Counted from the stretch's first letter, positions 50,850 to 61,566 are shown. The stretch: 64,000 bases of DNA from Spongiibacter marinus (GCF_016906995.1 NZ_JAFBBD010000005.1:62001-126000), one strand, 5' to 3'. Numbers and translations are program-made. Notes: generated from the sequence alone by a model not told the origin.

Positions 50850-53621
50850 ATGGCTGAAGTTACCGTGAGCCAGCTTGCCGAAGTTGTTGGCGCACCAGTA
50901 GAGCGTCTACTTAGGCAGATGAAAGAGGCCGGTTTGTCGCACAGCTCGGCGGAACAAAAGGTGTCCGACGAAGACAAGCAAACTCTGCTGACCTTTCTAA
51001 AGCGCAGCCACGGTGAGTCCACCGAGGGGCCGCGTAAAATTACCTTGAAGCGTAAGACCATCAGTACGCTAAAAACAGGTTCAGGTGCGGGCAAGAAAAC
51101 TGTCAACATCGAAGTGCGCAAGAAGCGGACGTATGTAAAACGCGACCCTGCTGAGCTGGCCGCAGAGGCCGAGGAAGCGGCGCGTCTGGCTGCTGAAGCT
51201 GAGCAAGCGGAAGCTGCAGCCACTGAAGCGCCTGTCGAGGTTGCTGCTGAGCCGGAAGTCAAAGAAGAAGCGCCTGCAGCTGAGGTGCCTGAAACCGCAG
51301 CACCTCAAGAAACTGAGGTTGTCGAGGCGGCAGAGCCTGCACCCGAGCCTGAGCCCGAACCGGAAGCTGAGCCCGAACCAGAGCCAGTGGCAGAAGAGCC
51401 AGCGGCGGAAGCGGAACCCGAGCCGGAAGCGGAGCCTGAGGTGGCGGCCGCCCCTGTTCAGGATGAATACGTCGAAGAGGTTGTTGAAGAAGACCCTCGT
51501 GATATCGACCCGGAAATCCTGCGTCAGCGTGCAATCCTGCGCCGTAAAGAAGAGGAAGAGCGCGAGAAAGAGCGTCGTGCTGCTGTCTTAGCGGAGAAAA
51601 AGCGCGAAGAAGAAGAACGTGAGCGCAAGCGCAAAGAACGCGTTGAAACTGAGCAGAAGAAATCAGCCGGTCCCCGTCATTTGCGGGCCGCGCCAAGCAG
51701 CGATAATGACGATCGCGGCAAGGGCAAAAAAGGTAAAAAAGGCAAAGGTCGTCGCGACGATTTTGATAATGATCGCGGAGCCGGTCGCCGCAAGAAGAAA
51801 ACGCTCAAACTGCCAGAAGATCAGCAGCGCCACGCCTTCCAGGCGCCCACTGAGAAGATCACCTACGAGGTGTCTATCGGTGAAACCAGCACCGCCAGTG
51901 AGCTGGCGGGGCAAATGAAGGTGAAAGCGGCTGAAGTAATTAAAGAGCTGATGAAAATGGGCATGATGGTGACCATTAATCAGCCTCTGGATCAGGAAAC
52001 GGCGCAACTCGTTGTCGAAGAAATGGGCCACAAGGCCAAGATCGTTTCTGAAGATGCCGTGGAAGAGGCGTTGGAAGAAACGCTGGTTGCTCAGACGGGT
52101 GAGGGTACCCTGAAGACGCGCGCTCCGGTAGTGACCGTAATGGGTCACGTTGACCACGGTAAAACCTCTCTGCTGGACTATATTCGCAAGGCAAAAGTGG
52201 CCAGTGGCGAAGCGGGTGGTATTACCCAGCACATTGGTGCTTACCATGTGGAAACTGGTCACGGCATGATCACTTTCCTCGATACTCCAGGACACGCGGC
52301 CTTTACGGCAATGCGTGCCCGCGGTGCGAAAAGTACCGACATTGTTATCTTGGTAGTTGCGGCTGACGATGGTGTTATGCCGCAAACCGAAGAGGCAATT
52401 GCCCACGCTCGTGCAGCCGAAGTGCCGCTGGTAGTTGCGGTTAACAAAATGGACAAAGAGGGCGCCGATCCCGAGCGGGTGAAAACCGAACTCTCTCAGA
52501 AAGAGGTTATCTCTGAAGAGTGGGGCGGTGATACACAGTTCTGCTATGTGTCTGCACACAGCGGTGAGGGCATTGATGCTCTGTTGGATGCCGTGCTGCT
52601 GCAAGCTGAACTGCTAGAGCTTAAAGCCGCTGACGATATTCCTGCTCAGGGTATGGTGATTGAGTCGCGCCTTGATAAAGGTCGCGGTGCCGTGGCTTCA
52701 GTGCTGGTGCAGCAAGGTCAGCTCAAGCAAGGTGATATTGTTCTGGCCGGTCAGTGCTATGGCCGTGTTCGGGCGATGCTGGACGAGAACGGTAAACCGG
52801 TTAAGCAAGCCGGGCCATCGATCCCCGTCGAGATTCTCGGCTTGGATGGTACGCCTGAAGCGGGCGATGGCTTTGTGGTGGTTGAAAATGATCGCCGGGC
52901 GCGTGAAGTGGCTGACTTCCGTCAGGTGCGCGAGCGCGAGCAGCGTATCAAGCGTCAACAAGCTGCCAAACTGGATCGCATGTTTGAAAGCATGGAAGCC
53001 GGTGATCGCAAGACTCTGAACGTCGTGCTAAAAGCCGATGTGCGCGGTTCGCTCGAGGCTATCCAGGCGTCATTGCTGGATCTTGGTAATGACGAAGTAA
53101 ACGTCAATATTGTGACCGGCGGTGTAGGCGGTATCACGGAGTCTGACGTGAATCTGGCGATGACCTCCGAGTCGGTGATGTTTGGCTTTAACGTACGTGC
53201 TGACGGCAGTGCGCGGAAGTTGGCGGAAAGCGAAGGTATCGACCTGCGCTACTACAGCGTCATCTATGATTTGATCGACGATGTGAAGTCGGCATTGAGC
53301 GGTATGCTCAGCCCAGAAATGCGCGAAGAAATTGTGGGTATTGCCGAAGTGCGTGACGTATTCCGTTCGCCGAAGTTTGGTGACATCGCCGGCTGTATGG
53401 TCGTCGAGGGTACGGTTTATCGCAGCAAGCCGATCCGCGTTCTGCGCGACGATGTGGTGATATACGAGGGTGAACTTGAGTCCCTGCGTCGCTTTAAAGA
53501 CGATGCGAACGAAGTGAAGAACGGTCTTGAGTGCGGTATCGGCGTTAAGAACTACAAAGACGTTCGTCCCGGCGACAAGATCGAAGTGTTCGAGGTGAAA
53601 GAAATTGCCCGGTCACTGTAA
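50850..53621 (+). CDS. infB: Translation initiation factor IF-2
   Basis: A 923-residue GTPase that places fMet-tRNA on the 30S subunit. The N-terminal IF2-N fold ([28 protein letters not shown]) is followed by a long low-complexity linker: Glu/Ala/Pro-rich (about 95-215), then a highly charged Lys/Arg/Glu helix (about 225-275) and a Gly/Lys/Arg patch. A second IF2-N domain is near 330-380. The GTPase carries GHVDHGKTS (about 432-440), DTPGH and NKMDKEG, then domains II-IV. The body is standard; only linker length varies between species. Confidence 0.97.
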   Translation: MAEVTVSQLAEVVGAPVERLLRQMKEAGLSHSSAEQKVSDEDKQTLLTFLKRSHGESTEGPRKITLKRKTISTLKTGSGAGKKTVNIEVRKKRTYVKRDPAELAAEAEEAARLAAEAEQAEAAATEAPVEVAAEPEVKEEAPAAEVPETAAPQETEVVEAAEPAPEPEPEPEAEPEPEPVAEEPAAEAEPEPEAEPEVAAAPVQDEYVEEVVEEDPRDIDPEILRQRAILRRKEEEEREKERRAAVLAEKKREEEERERKRKERVETEQKKSAGPRHLRAAPSSDNDDRGKGKKGKKGKGRRDDFDNDRGAGRRKKKTLKLPEDQQRHAFQAPTEKITYEVSIGETSTASELAGQMKVKAAEVIKELMKMGMMVTINQPLDQETAQLVVEEMGHKAKIVSEDAVEEALEETLVAQTGEGTLKTRAPVVTVMGHVDHGKTSLLDYIRKAKVASGEAGGITQHIGAYHVETGHGMITFLDTPGHAAFTAMRARGAKSTDIVILVVAADDGVMPQTEEAIAHARAAEVPLVVAVNKMDKEGADPERVKTELSQKEVISEEWGGDTQFCYVSAHSGEGIDALLDAVLLQAELLELKAADDIPAQGMVIESRLDKGRGAVASVLVQQGQLKQGDIVLAGQCYGRVRAMLDENGKPVKQAGPSIPVEILGLDGTPEAGDGFVVVENDRRAREVADFRQVREREQRIKRQQAAKLDRMFESMEAGDRKTLNVVLKADVRGSLEAIQASLLDLGNDEVNVNIVTGGVGGITESDVNLAMTSESVMFGFNVRADGSARKLAESEGIDLRYYSVIYDLIDDVKSALSGMLSPEMREEIVGIAEVRDVFRSPKFGDIAGCMVVEGTVYRSKPIRVLRDDVVIYEGELESLRRFKDDANEVKNGLECGIGVKNYKDVRPGDKIEVFEVKEIARSL

Positions 53622-53648
53622 GGCATTGCAAGAGCGGGAGGCACGCTA

Positions 53649-54038
53649 ATGAAAGAATTTAGTCGTACCGCCCGCATCGCCGACTTTTTGAAGCGAGAGC
53701 TGGGCAGCTTGATCCAGCTTGAACTTCGCGACCCACGCATTGGTATGGTGAGTGTCACGGACGCTGAAGTGAGCCGTGATCTGAGTCATGCGAAAATTTT
53801 CGTGACGGTCATGGGTAAAGACAATGCCGAGGAAGCCGCTGAGTCATTGGCGGCGCTCAACAAGGCTGCAGGTTTTTTACGCAGCCATGTTGCCAAGGTA
53901 AATAATGCTCGTACAACGCCGCAGTTGCGGTTCTTCTACGACTCTTCTATTGATCGAGGTCAGCGTTTGAGTTCGCTCATTCAGCAGGCCGTCGATTCCG
54001 ATCGCAGCCGCCAGGCCGATAACGACGACGAGGCCTGA
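53649..54038 (+). CDS. rbfA: 30S ribosome-binding factor RbfA
   Basis: A 129-residue KH-fold protein for late 16S rRNA maturation and cold adaptation. The core MKEFSRTARIADFLKRELGSLIQLELRDPRIGMVSVTDAEVSRDLSHAKIFVTVMG is diagnostic, with LRFFYDSSIDRGQRLSSLI near the end and an acidic tail. GGGAGG precedes the ATG. It lies 27 bp after infB and 2 bp before truB. Confidence 0.96.
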   Translation: MKEFSRTARIADFLKRELGSLIQLELRDPRIGMVSVTDAEVSRDLSHAKIFVTVMGKDNAEEAAESLAALNKAAGFLRSHVAKVNNARTTPQLRFFYDSSIDRGQRLSSLIQQAVDSDRSRQADNDDEA

Positions 54039-54040
54039 GC

Positions 54041-54976
54041 TTGGGGCGTCGTCGAAAAGGCCGCGCGGTCAGCGGCATCCTTGTGTTGGATAAGCCGCTG
54101 GAGCGCAGCTCGAACTCTGCCATGATTGTGGCTCGAGCGATCTACAAAGCAGCAAAGGCCGGCCATACCGGGGCGCTCGATCCGCTAGCCAGCGGCGTTT
54201 TACCGATTTGCTTCGGTGAGGCGACGAAGTTTTCCCAGTACCTCCTCGATGCTGATAAGGTTTATCGCACTACGGTTGTGCTCGGCGAGCAGCGCAGCAC
54301 TGGCGATGCCGAGGGTGAGGTCGTTGCCATTACCGATGCTAGCTTTCTTTCTGAGGCCGACGTCGAGGCAGTGCTGCCGGAATTTCGTGGAGAGATTCTG
54401 CAGGTGCCGCCAATGCACTCCGCCCTCAAAAAAGACGGCAAACCGCTCTATGAGCTGGCGCGTAAAGGCGTTGAAGTTGAGCGTGAGGCGCGCCCTGTTA
54501 CCATCAGTCGCCTCGAGCTTGAGGGATTTCGGCCCGGCGCGCGTGCTGAAGTCGACCTGTTGGTTCACTGTAGCAAGGGCACCTATATTCGCTCACTCGC
54601 CGAAGACATTGGCGCGGCGCTGACGGTAGGCGGTTATGTCTCCGCCCTCCGGCGTGTGCAGGCAGGGCCCTTCGATGAGTCTCAGGCCTTGGATTTCGAT
54701 GCGCTGCAGCCATTGCGTGACCGGGAGGCATTTGACGAGCTTGACGCCTTGTTGCTGCCCTTGGACACCGCCTTGAGCCATATCCCGGCGGCGCGGCTCG
54801 GTGAGGTCGCCGCTGGCTTTTTGCGCAACGGTCAGGCGGTATTTGTGCCGCAGTTGCCTGCTGGAGAGTTGTTCCGCTTATACGAAACCACGCCATCTGG
54901 CCCGGTTTTTATGGGCTTGGGTGAATTGTTGGCCGACGGGCGCATTACGCCTCGTCGTTTGCTGGCAAATATGTGA
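54041..54976 (+). CDS. truB: tRNA pseudouridine-55 synthase TruB
   Basis: A 311-residue enzyme that makes pseudouridine 55 in the tRNA T-loop. The catalytic Asp lies in GHTGALDPLASGVLPICFGEATKFSQ (about 42-67). KVYRTTVVLGEQRSTGDAEGEVV, QVPPMHSALKKDGKPLYELARKG and the C-terminal PUA-like domain are present. It begins with TTG (LGRRRKGRAVSG), 2 bp after the rbfA stop, consistent with coupled translation. Confidence 0.95.
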   Translation: MGRRRKGRAVSGILVLDKPLERSSNSAMIVARAIYKAAKAGHTGALDPLASGVLPICFGEATKFSQYLLDADKVYRTTVVLGEQRSTGDAEGEVVAITDASFLSEADVEAVLPEFRGEILQVPPMHSALKKDGKPLYELARKGVEVEREARPVTISRLELEGFRPGARAEVDLLVHCSKGTYIRSLAEDIGAALTVGGYVSALRRVQAGPFDESQALDFDALQPLRDREAFDELDALLLPLDTALSHIPAARLGEVAAGFLRNGQAVFVPQLPAGELFRLYETTPSGPVFMGLGELLADGRITPRRLLANM

Positions 54977-55115
54977 TAATACGCCGCTGGTTTTTGCGAT
55001 GTATTGCGTGAGGCCAGTTGTAAAGTTTGACGAGGCCCGAAGGGTTTCCAAACCTGTCTGTAGATATGCACGGTCAGGCTTGCTTATTCACGCATATCAG
55101 TAAGAGGAAATTATT

Positions 55116-55385
55116 ATGGCACTATCTGCCGCAGAAAAAGCTGAAGTTGTAAAACAGTACCAAACTGCCGAAGGCGACACTGGTTCGCCAGAAGTGCAAG
55201 TTGCACTGTTGACGGTAAACATCAACAAGTTGCAGGGTCACTTTGAAGGCCACAAAAAGGATCACCACTCTCGCCGTGGTTTGATCCGCATGGTAAACCA
55301 GCGTCGTAAATTGCTGGACTACCTGAAACGCAAAGACCAAGAGCGTTACAGCAAACTGATTAAAAGTTTGGGTCTGCGTCGCTAA
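55116..55385 (+). CDS. rpsO: 30S ribosomal protein S15
   Basis: An 89-residue primary-binding protein of the 30S platform, matching the usual length. The family core [67 protein letters not shown] is complete. AAGAGG precedes the ATG. The 139-bp gap after truB may hold an rpsO promoter, but none stands out. A strong terminator-like hairpin separates it from pnp. Confidence 0.98.
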   Translation: MALSAAEKAEVVKQYQTAEGDTGSPEVQVALLTVNINKLQGHFEGHKKDHHSRRGLIRMVNQRRKLLDYLKRKDQERYSKLIKSLGLRR

Positions 55386-55397
55386 AAGAAGAATAAG

Positions 55398-55428
55398 TGA
55401 GGGGGCCGCAGGCCCCCTCATACTTTTT
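55398..55428 (+). terminator. Hairpin terminator between rpsO and pnp
   Basis: A perfect 10-bp stem (TGAGGGGGCC with GGCCCCCTCA, loop GCA) is followed by TACTTTTT. It is likely to end most rpsO transcripts while allowing some readthrough into pnp, as at the equivalent E. coli site. Confidence 0.88.
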
Positions 55429-55457
55429 GTAACCCCTGTTTAGGGAGGAAATAATTC

Positions 55458-57572
55458 GTGAATCCCGTTTCTAAAACGTTCCAGTGGGGCGGTCAAACCG
55501 TTACATTGGAAACCGGCCGTGTTGCCCGTCAGGCAAGTGGCGCGGTGCTCGTCACCATCGAGCAAACTCAAGTTCTGTGTACCGTGGTTGCAGCAAAGGC
55601 TGCCAAGCCCGGTCAGGACTTTTTCCCCTTGTCTGTGCATTACCAAGAGCGTGCTTACTCCGTCGGTAAAATCCCCGGTGGTTTCTTCAAGCGCGAAGGT
55701 CGTCCCTCTGAGAAAGAAACGCTGACGTCGCGTTTGATCGACCGTCCGATTCGTCCGTTATTCCCCAATGGGTTTAAAAATGAGGTGCAGGTTGTTTGTA
55801 CCGTCATGTCGTCTGAGAAAGACGTTGACCCGGATATCGCGGCACTGATCGGTACGTCGGCCGCGCTGGCGGTATCGGGTGTTCCTTTTGCTGGCCCTAT
55901 CGGTGCAGCTCGCGTGGGCTTCACCGCAGAAGATGGCTATATCCTCAACCCGAGCTACAGCCAGCTGAGCACAAGCCTGCTGGACATGGTTGTTGCGGGC
56001 ACTGAAGACGCCGTTCTGATGGTTGAATCAGAAGCGCAAGAGCTGAGCGAAGATCAAATGCTGGGTGCGGTATTGTACGCCCACCAGGAAATGCAAGCTG
56101 CCGTTAAAGTGATTAAAGAGCTGGCCGCTGAAGCGGGCAAGCCCACTTGGGACTGGCAGCCTGAGCCCGAGAACACCGCGCTGATGGCCGCTGTTGCCGA
56201 TGGCTTTAAAGGTGGTTTGGGTGAGGCCTACCGCATTACCGACAAAATGGAGCGCTACGCCAAAGTGGGCGAGCTGCGCGACCAAGCCGTTGAGCAGCTG
56301 GCTTCTGGTGATGACGCCGAGTTTGATGCTGAAGACGTGAAAGCGGTATTCGGTAAGCTGGAGAAACAAATTGTTCGTCAACGTATCCTCAATGGCGAGC
56401 CACGCATCGACGGTCGCGATGGCCGCACTGTGCGACCCATTAGCGTAGAAGTGGGCATGCTGAACAAGGCCCACGGTTCTGCCCTTTTCACTCGTGGTGA
56501 AACTCAGGCCATTGGTGTTGCGACGCTGGGTACCACTCGTGACGCACAGCTCATCGATGCTCTGGAAGGTGAGCGTAAAGACAACTTCATGCTGCACTAC
56601 AACTTCCCTCCTTACTCGGTGGGCGAGTGTGGTCGCATGGGTGGCACAGGCCGCCGCGAAATCGGTCACGGCCGCTTGGCTCGTCGTGGTTTGGCTGCGG
56701 TACTGCCCACGGCTGAAGAATTCCCTTACACCATTCGCGTGGTGTCTGAAATTACTGAATCCAATGGTTCTAGCTCCATGGCGTCAGTGTGCGTTGGCAG
56801 CCTGTCGCTGATGGATGCCGGTGTGCCGCTGAAAGCGCCCGTTGCTGGTATTGCCATGGGTCTGGTTAAAGAGGGTGAGCGCTTCGCGGTACTGACCGAT
56901 ATCCTGGGTGATGAGGATCACCTCGGTGATATGGACTTTAAAGTTGCCGGTACAGCCGACGGTGTTACTGCATTGCAGATGGACATCAAGATCGAAGGCA
57001 TTACGCAAAAGATCATGGAAGTCGCGCTGGAGCAAGCGCAACAAGCGCGCTTGCACATCCTGGGTCAGATGAATCAGGTGCTGTCGGTGTCTCGCGACGG
57101 CGTGTCGGACAATGCCCCCAGCATGCACGTGATGAAGGTCGACTCTGACAAGATTCGCGACATTATCGGTAAAGGCGGCGCAACCATTCGCGGTATTTGC
57201 GAAGAGACTGAAGCGCAAATCGATATTGAAGATGATGGCACCGTGCGTGTTTACGGTTCTGACGCTGCATCTCGCGATGCTGCAGTGGAGCGCATTCTCG
57301 CTATTACTGCAGAGGCTGAAGTCGGTGAAACGTACGTTGGCACTGTCGCGCGTATCGTCGACTTCGGGGCCTTTGTTAATATCCTGCCCGGCAAGGATGG
57401 TCTGGTACATATCTCGCAAATCTCGGAAGAGCGTGTTGAGAATGTCAGCGACTACTTGAAAGAAGGTCAGGAAGTTAAAGTTAAAGTCCTGGATGTCGAT
57501 CAGCGTGGTCGCATTAAACTTTCTATGAAAGAAGTTGAAGCAGAAGAGGCCGCCGCTCCCGAAGCGGAATAA
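55458..57572 (+). CDS. pnp: Polynucleotide phosphorylase
   Basis: A 704-residue phosphorolytic 3'-5' exoribonuclease, part of the RNA degradosome. Two RNase PH-like domains are seen (about 1-220 and 310-540; the second includes [36 protein letters not shown], and the active-site [21 protein letters not shown]). A KH domain follows ([36 protein letters not shown], about 555-590), then S1 ([34 protein letters not shown], about 620-655). An AGGGAGG ribosome-binding site precedes the GTG start; a terminator follows the stop. Confidence 0.97.
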   Translation: MNPVSKTFQWGGQTVTLETGRVARQASGAVLVTIEQTQVLCTVVAAKAAKPGQDFFPLSVHYQERAYSVGKIPGGFFKREGRPSEKETLTSRLIDRPIRPLFPNGFKNEVQVVCTVMSSEKDVDPDIAALIGTSAALAVSGVPFAGPIGAARVGFTAEDGYILNPSYSQLSTSLLDMVVAGTEDAVLMVESEAQELSEDQMLGAVLYAHQEMQAAVKVIKELAAEAGKPTWDWQPEPENTALMAAVADGFKGGLGEAYRITDKMERYAKVGELRDQAVEQLASGDDAEFDAEDVKAVFGKLEKQIVRQRILNGEPRIDGRDGRTVRPISVEVGMLNKAHGSALFTRGETQAIGVATLGTTRDAQLIDALEGERKDNFMLHYNFPPYSVGECGRMGGTGRREIGHGRLARRGLAAVLPTAEEFPYTIRVVSEITESNGSSSMASVCVGSLSLMDAGVPLKAPVAGIAMGLVKEGERFAVLTDILGDEDHLGDMDFKVAGTADGVTALQMDIKIEGITQKIMEVALEQAQQARLHILGQMNQVLSVSRDGVSDNAPSMHVMKVDSDKIRDIIGKGGATIRGICEETEAQIDIEDDGTVRVYGSDAASRDAAVERILAITAEAEVGETYVGTVARIVDFGAFVNILPGKDGLVHISQISEERVENVSDYLKEGQEVKVKVLDVDQRGRIKLSMKEVEAEEAAAPEAE

Positions 57573-57590
57573 GTGCTCTCGCTGTGAACG

Positions 57591-57616
57591 AAACCCCGCC
57601 TCGGTGGGGTTTTTTT
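57591..57616 (+). terminator. Intrinsic terminator after pnp
   Basis: CCCCGCC pairs with GGTGGGG (one G-U pair), extended by A-T pairs, and is followed by a T-run of seven. It ends the rimP-pnp operon. Confidence 0.92.
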
Positions 57617-57742
57617 ATGCGTGAGATAAAGTCATTTTTATATAGTGTGACATAGCAGAGATTGCCGCTAGACAAGCTTGAAGGCTGTGATAACCTCGAC
57701 ATGCAGTTTGATGGAATGCAAACAACAACAAGAGGAAATCCT

Positions 57743-58225
57743 ATGAAAAAAGTAATGATGGCAACGGCTTTTTTGGCGGCATCTAGTGCAAGTTTCGCTG
57801 TCGCTCCGGGTGGCCCAAATTGCGGTTGGGGGAATATGCTATTCTCAGGCCAGTCTGGACTGGCATCTCACTTCCTGGCTTCATGGACTAATGGTACCTC
57901 CGGTAATGCGACTTTCGGTATGACCTCTGGCACCAACGGTTGTTCAGCCGACGGCACGCTGACATATGGCGGTAAGTCGATGGTGAACGTCGGTCAGATC
58001 ATGGACGAGTTTTCTGAAGACGTCGCGCGTGGTGAAGGCGAGGCCCTGACGGCCGTTGCTGTGTCTTTTGGCATTGCCGAGGAAGACCGCGGAGTATTTA
58101 AAACCACACTGCATAATAATTTCGACAGCCTGTTCCCCTCGGCTGACGTGAATGCGGAATCTGTGATGAATTCAATTGTGGAATTGATGAAGCAGGATAA
58201 GCAGCTGGCGAAGTACGTTTCCTAA
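57743..58225 (+). CDS. DUF3015 family exported protein
   Basis: A 160-residue protein with signal peptide MKKVMMATAFLAASSASFA and a mature part that begins PGGPNCGWGNMLFSGQSG, the hallmark of the DUF3015 family (two conserved Cys, the second in TNGCSADG). C-terminal helices include DVNAESVMNSIVELM. AGAGGAAA precedes the ATG at 57743; the frame runs back to 57662 but lacks a signal there. A small terminator follows, then a DUF4105 gene, a pairing I recall as common in gammaproteobacteria. Function unknown; periplasmic or outer-membrane location is inferred. Confidence 0.88.
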   Translation: MKKVMMATAFLAASSASFAVAPGGPNCGWGNMLFSGQSGLASHFLASWTNGTSGNATFGMTSGTNGCSADGTLTYGGKSMVNVGQIMDEFSEDVARGEGEALTAVAVSFGIAEEDRGVFKTTLHNNFDSLFPSADVNAESVMNSIVELMKQDKQLAKYVS

Positions 58226-58248
58226 TTGCTTGGCATTAGCGTTACCTT

Positions 58249-58276
58249 AACGGCCCCGAGGGGCCGTTTTGTGTTT
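58249..58276 (+). terminator. Hairpin between DUF3015 and DUF4105 genes
   Basis: AACGGCCC pairs with GGGCCGTT around CGAG and is followed by TTTTGTGTTT. It is a moderate terminator that would lower expression of the downstream pair relative to the abundant-type exported DUF3015 protein. Confidence 0.7.
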
Positions 58277-58292
58277 ATGGAAGAAATAAAAT

Positions 58293-60140
58293 ATGAGAGC
58301 GAAGCTAAAACAAGCTCTGACTATATTGCTGGGTATGTGCGCCAGCTCAGCGGTGTTTGCGGCCACGACAGAGTCGCTGCAGGCGTATGCCGCGGAGCCA
58401 CAGTGGCGCGCGTTGCTGCACTTCCCAAAGTCATCGACAGGCCCGAGCTATGTCGACGACCCGCGCTTTTTTCTGGCTGAGACTGGCCGGAGTAGTCCAC
58501 TTGCAGAACTGACAGAAACGCTTGCGGCGTTTTCAGCGGAACCGTCGTTGCGATGCCGCTATCCTGCGCGAGAGCAATGGCTGGTCGAAAAAAAGCTGTT
58601 GGCACCGGCCGCTCAGCACTGCGACGAATATCGGCAATGGCGTGACAAGCTTAATGTGGACGCGGTTGTTTTAGTGCTCGCCTCAAGTTATTTGAACAGC
58701 CCCTCATCGATGTATGGACATACCTTTTTGCGATTGGACCCTGCGGGTGAGCGCGGCGACAGCGATTTCCTCTCGTATGCGTTAAATTTCGGCGCGAATA
58801 TCCCGCCCGGTGAGAACGATTTGCTCTACGCCTACCGAGGCTTATTTGGTGGCTACCCAGGGCTGTTCAGTATGCAGCCTTACTATCAGAAAATTCAGGA
58901 ATATACCCGCCTGGAAAATCGCGATATGTGGGAGTATCGACTGACATTAGCGGATGACGAAATAGAGCGTTTACTCAGTCATGTGTGGGAGTTGCGCAAT
59001 GTTAACTTCGACTATTTTTTCTTTGACGAAAACTGTTCCTATCGCTTGTTGGAGCTATTGGAAGTTGCGCGTCCCGGTCTGGATCTAACGAGCCCCTTCG
59101 AATATGCCGCAATGCCAGTGGACACGGTGCGCGAAGTCGTTGACGCTGGATTGGTCGGTCAGATTGATTACCGGCCATCAAAGCGGCTGGAGTTAGATAC
59201 CTTAACGGCTGCTCTCAGTGCCGAGCAAAGAGTCTGGGTTCGCCAATTGGCCGATGGTGACAGGGAAGACTTAGCGGATACCGGCCTGGATGCCGACGCT
59301 CAGCGAGCAACCTACCTGGCCGCTTATCGATACTTGCGTTATCGACTGAACACGGCTCCGCGAACCACTGAAATGGCGGCGCGGAGTCTTCGCTTACTCC
59401 GTGGTGCACGTAAGCCTGGAGGCTTCAGCGCGCCGGTAGTCAGCACGCCGCCGCGACCGGAGCGTGGGCACAGAACGTCAATGTTCGGCTTGGGCGTGGG
59501 TTATCGAGAATTTTCCGAGCAGGGGCCTGCGGGGAACGAGGCGTTGGAGTATGTCGATCTGAATTGGCGGATTAGTTATCACGATGCCCTGGATGCTATG
59601 GCGGGCTATCCTGAGGGAGCCAGCTTGGTAATGGGTAACTTGGCGTTGCGGTGGCAGGATCAGGAAGGCGTGCGTTTGCAACGCTTCGACCTCGTCGATA
59701 TCCGTTCCTTGTCTCCTCGGGGAGAGTTCTTTTCACCGATCAGCTGGCAGGTTCAACTGGGGTTGGAGCGCTTGGATGATGCCCCCAGTCAGCCGCTTGT
59801 TGCGCAGATTAATGCCAGCGGCGGCGGGACCTGGCCAGTGATGAAAGGCGTGGCCTACCTGATGCCGGCATTGCGTTTTGAATATAACGCGGATTTTCGC
59901 GAGGACTGGCGGTTGGCGCCTGGCATCAATATTGGCCAGCTTTGGCAAGGAACCAAGTATTCTGCCGAGATAGCAGGCCAGTGGCAGGACTTCTCCGGCG
60001 CCGGAGAAAGGAAGGTCCTTAAACTCAGCGGGAATTATGCATGGTCTGCCGATAGCAGTTTGCGCTTGAGTATCGACTATCGAGACCAGCCTTGGGGGCA
60101 TTCTCACGGAGTAGCGCTATCATGGCGTCAGCATTTTTAG
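58293..60140 (+). CDS. DUF4105 (Lnb N-terminal periplasmic domain) protein
   Basis: A 615-residue envelope protein. Signal peptide covers about 1-23 (ending SSAVFA). The DUF4105 core holds ASSYLNSPSSMYGHTFLRLDPAGERGDSDFLSYALNFGA and DLLYAYRGLFGGYPGLFSMQPYYQKIQEYTRLENRDMWEY, then DENCSYRLLELLEVARPGLDL with the conserved Asn-Cys-Ser, reminiscent of a cysteine-peptidase/NlpC-like active site. The C-terminal third (about 390 on) alternates like a small beta-barrel and ends in Phe (GVALSWRQHF), so it may sit in the outer membrane. Function unknown. The next gene starts inside its last codons. Confidence 0.85.
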   Translation: MRAKLKQALTILLGMCASSAVFAATTESLQAYAAEPQWRALLHFPKSSTGPSYVDDPRFFLAETGRSSPLAELTETLAAFSAEPSLRCRYPAREQWLVEKKLLAPAAQHCDEYRQWRDKLNVDAVVLVLASSYLNSPSSMYGHTFLRLDPAGERGDSDFLSYALNFGANIPPGENDLLYAYRGLFGGYPGLFSMQPYYQKIQEYTRLENRDMWEYRLTLADDEIERLLSHVWELRNVNFDYFFFDENCSYRLLELLEVARPGLDLTSPFEYAAMPVDTVREVVDAGLVGQIDYRPSKRLELDTLTAALSAEQRVWVRQLADGDREDLADTGLDADAQRATYLAAYRYLRYRLNTAPRTTEMAARSLRLLRGARKPGGFSAPVVSTPPRPERGHRTSMFGLGVGYREFSEQGPAGNEALEYVDLNWRISYHDALDAMAGYPEGASLVMGNLALRWQDQEGVRLQRFDLVDIRSLSPRGEFFSPISWQVQLGLERLDDAPSQPLVAQINASGGGTWPVMKGVAYLMPALRFEYNADFREDWRLAPGINIGQLWQGTKYSAEIAGQWQDFSGAGERKVLKLSGNYAWSADSSLRLSIDYRDQPWGHSHGVALSWRQHF

Positions 60141-60958
60141 GCCGTGCGGCGGCGTTGTGTCTCGCCGTTGTTTTATTAAGTGGCTGCGAGGCGCTGTTAT
60201 TTTTTCCTCAGCAGCAGTTGCTGCGCACGCCGGAAGATGTCGGCCTTGTGTATCAGGATGTGCGAATCCCTGTCGGAAATACAGCGCTCCACGGCTGGTG
60301 GCTGCCAGCTGAGCAGCCCCGCGCAACGCTGTTATTCAGCCACGGTAATGCCGAGAATATCAGTACCCACTTGGCGAGTGTGTATTGGTTGCCGAAAGAG
60401 GGCGTCAATGTTCTGTTAATTGACTATCGCGGCTTCGGTAAATCCGAGGGGGTGCCCAGTGTGGCGGCGGCGGTAGAAGATGTACGCGCAAGCTGGCAGT
60501 GGTTGTTGGCTGAGCAGGGGGATTGGCCCTTGTTTGGATTGGGGCAGAGCTTAGGGGCAAGTCTGATGGCTGCCGCGACTGCGCGAGAGGCCGAGGCGCT
60601 TACGGGGCATATTGCCGGGCTGGTGCTCGATGCCGGTTTTACTCGCTATTCTGCTGTGGCGAGAGAGCAGGCTGCTAAGAGCCCCCTTACCTGGTTGTTG
60701 CAGTGGCCGGTTGGCTGGGCCATGCCATCGGGTTTTGATCCCATCGATGCCCTGTTATCGCTGCCGCCAGCGCCGGTGCTGATTATTCACGGCCGACGCG
60801 ACCCGGTGATTGCTCTGCATCATGCGCAGCAGTTACATGAACAAGCCAAACCGCCAAAGTCACTTTACGTATACGACGGCGGTCACATTGAAAGTTTTCA
60901 TCGCGCTGCCACGCGGCAGCGCCTACTGGATTTTATTGATGAGAGCGTAGGGCGCTAA
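60122..60958 (+). CDS. Lipoprotein alpha/beta hydrolase (YfhR/BEM46-like)
   Basis: A 278-residue serine hydrolase with a lipobox (LLSGC, Cys22) after a short signal. LLFFPQQQLLRTPEDVGL and HGWWLPAEQPRATLLFSHGNAENISTH are typical of the BEM46/YfhR group. The catalytic triad can be placed: Ser in GLGQSLGAS (about 150), Asp in IIHGRRDPVI (about 229) and His in YDGGHIESF (about 258). It overlaps the end of the DUF4105 gene by 19 bp. An esterase or lipase acting at the envelope is likely; the substrate is unknown. Confidence 0.87.
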   Translation: MASAFLGRAAALCLAVVLLSGCEALLFFPQQQLLRTPEDVGLVYQDVRIPVGNTALHGWWLPAEQPRATLLFSHGNAENISTHLASVYWLPKEGVNVLLIDYRGFGKSEGVPSVAAAVEDVRASWQWLLAEQGDWPLFGLGQSLGASLMAAATAREAEALTGHIAGLVLDAGFTRYSAVAREQAAKSPLTWLLQWPVGWAMPSGFDPIDALLSLPPAPVLIIHGRRDPVIALHHAQQLHEQAKPPKSLYVYDGGHIESFHRAATRQRLLDFIDESVGR

Positions 60959-60977
60959 GCTGCGCGAACCGACGCCG

Positions 60978-61460
60978 TCAGTGTTGGTGTCCGCCCTCAC
61001 CATGAGCGTGACCGTGCTCACGCTCCTCCGCGGTGGCGGCGCGCACTGAGTCGATATGAATGGTAAAGGTAAGGGTTTTACCCGCCAGTGGGTGGTTGGT
61101 GTCCACGTCGACAGAGAATTTGCCCACCTTCACTACGGTAGCGCTGCGGCTGCCCTGGTCAGTATTGAAACGCACGATTTGGCCCACACGTAATTTACCC
61201 TCGTGCTTCAAATACTTGGCAGGAATGCGTTGCTGTTTACCCTCTTGCACTACGCCGTAGGCTTGCTCGGGCGGAAGCGTGACTTCAAAGTCATCGCCGG
61301 CTTGGCGTTTGCTGAAGGCTTTTTCCAGGCCGGGAATAATATTGTTAGCACCGTGTAAATAGAGGGTGGGCGTCTCGCCAAAATTACTTTCCAATACACC
61401 GCCGCTGCTGTCGCGCAGCTCATAGTGGAAGGCCACCACACAATTAGTATCGATTTCCAT
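60978..61460 (-). CDS. slyD: FKBP-type peptidyl-prolyl isomerase SlyD
   Basis: A 160-residue prolyl isomerase/chaperone with an insert-in-flap domain (GANNIIPGLEKAFSKRQAGDDFEVTLPPEQAYG, about 43-75) and the FKBP halves around it. The C-terminal tail is His-rich (REHGHAHGEGGHQH), as in metal-binding SlyD that serves nickel enzymes. ATG 61460 is chosen, with AGGGGGA seven bases upstream; the frame is open to 61487. It converges on the hydrolase gene with a 19-bp gap. Confidence 0.94.
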   Translation of the reverse strand: MEIDTNCVVAFHYELRDSSGGVLESNFGETPTLYLHGANNIIPGLEKAFSKRQAGDDFEVTLPPEQAYGVVQEGKQQRIPAKYLKHEGKLRVGQIVRFNTDQGSRSATVVKVGKFSVDVDTNHPLAGKTLTFTIHIDSVRAATAEEREHGHAHGEGGHQH

Positions 61461-61566
61461 ACATCCCCCTGCAATCATCACTGCCACGGCTCGCTAGAGC
61501 ATTTGCCGCGTATAATAAGTGCTGATGAGGGCTTAGGGTAGAAAAACAAGAAAGGAGTTCGAGAAT

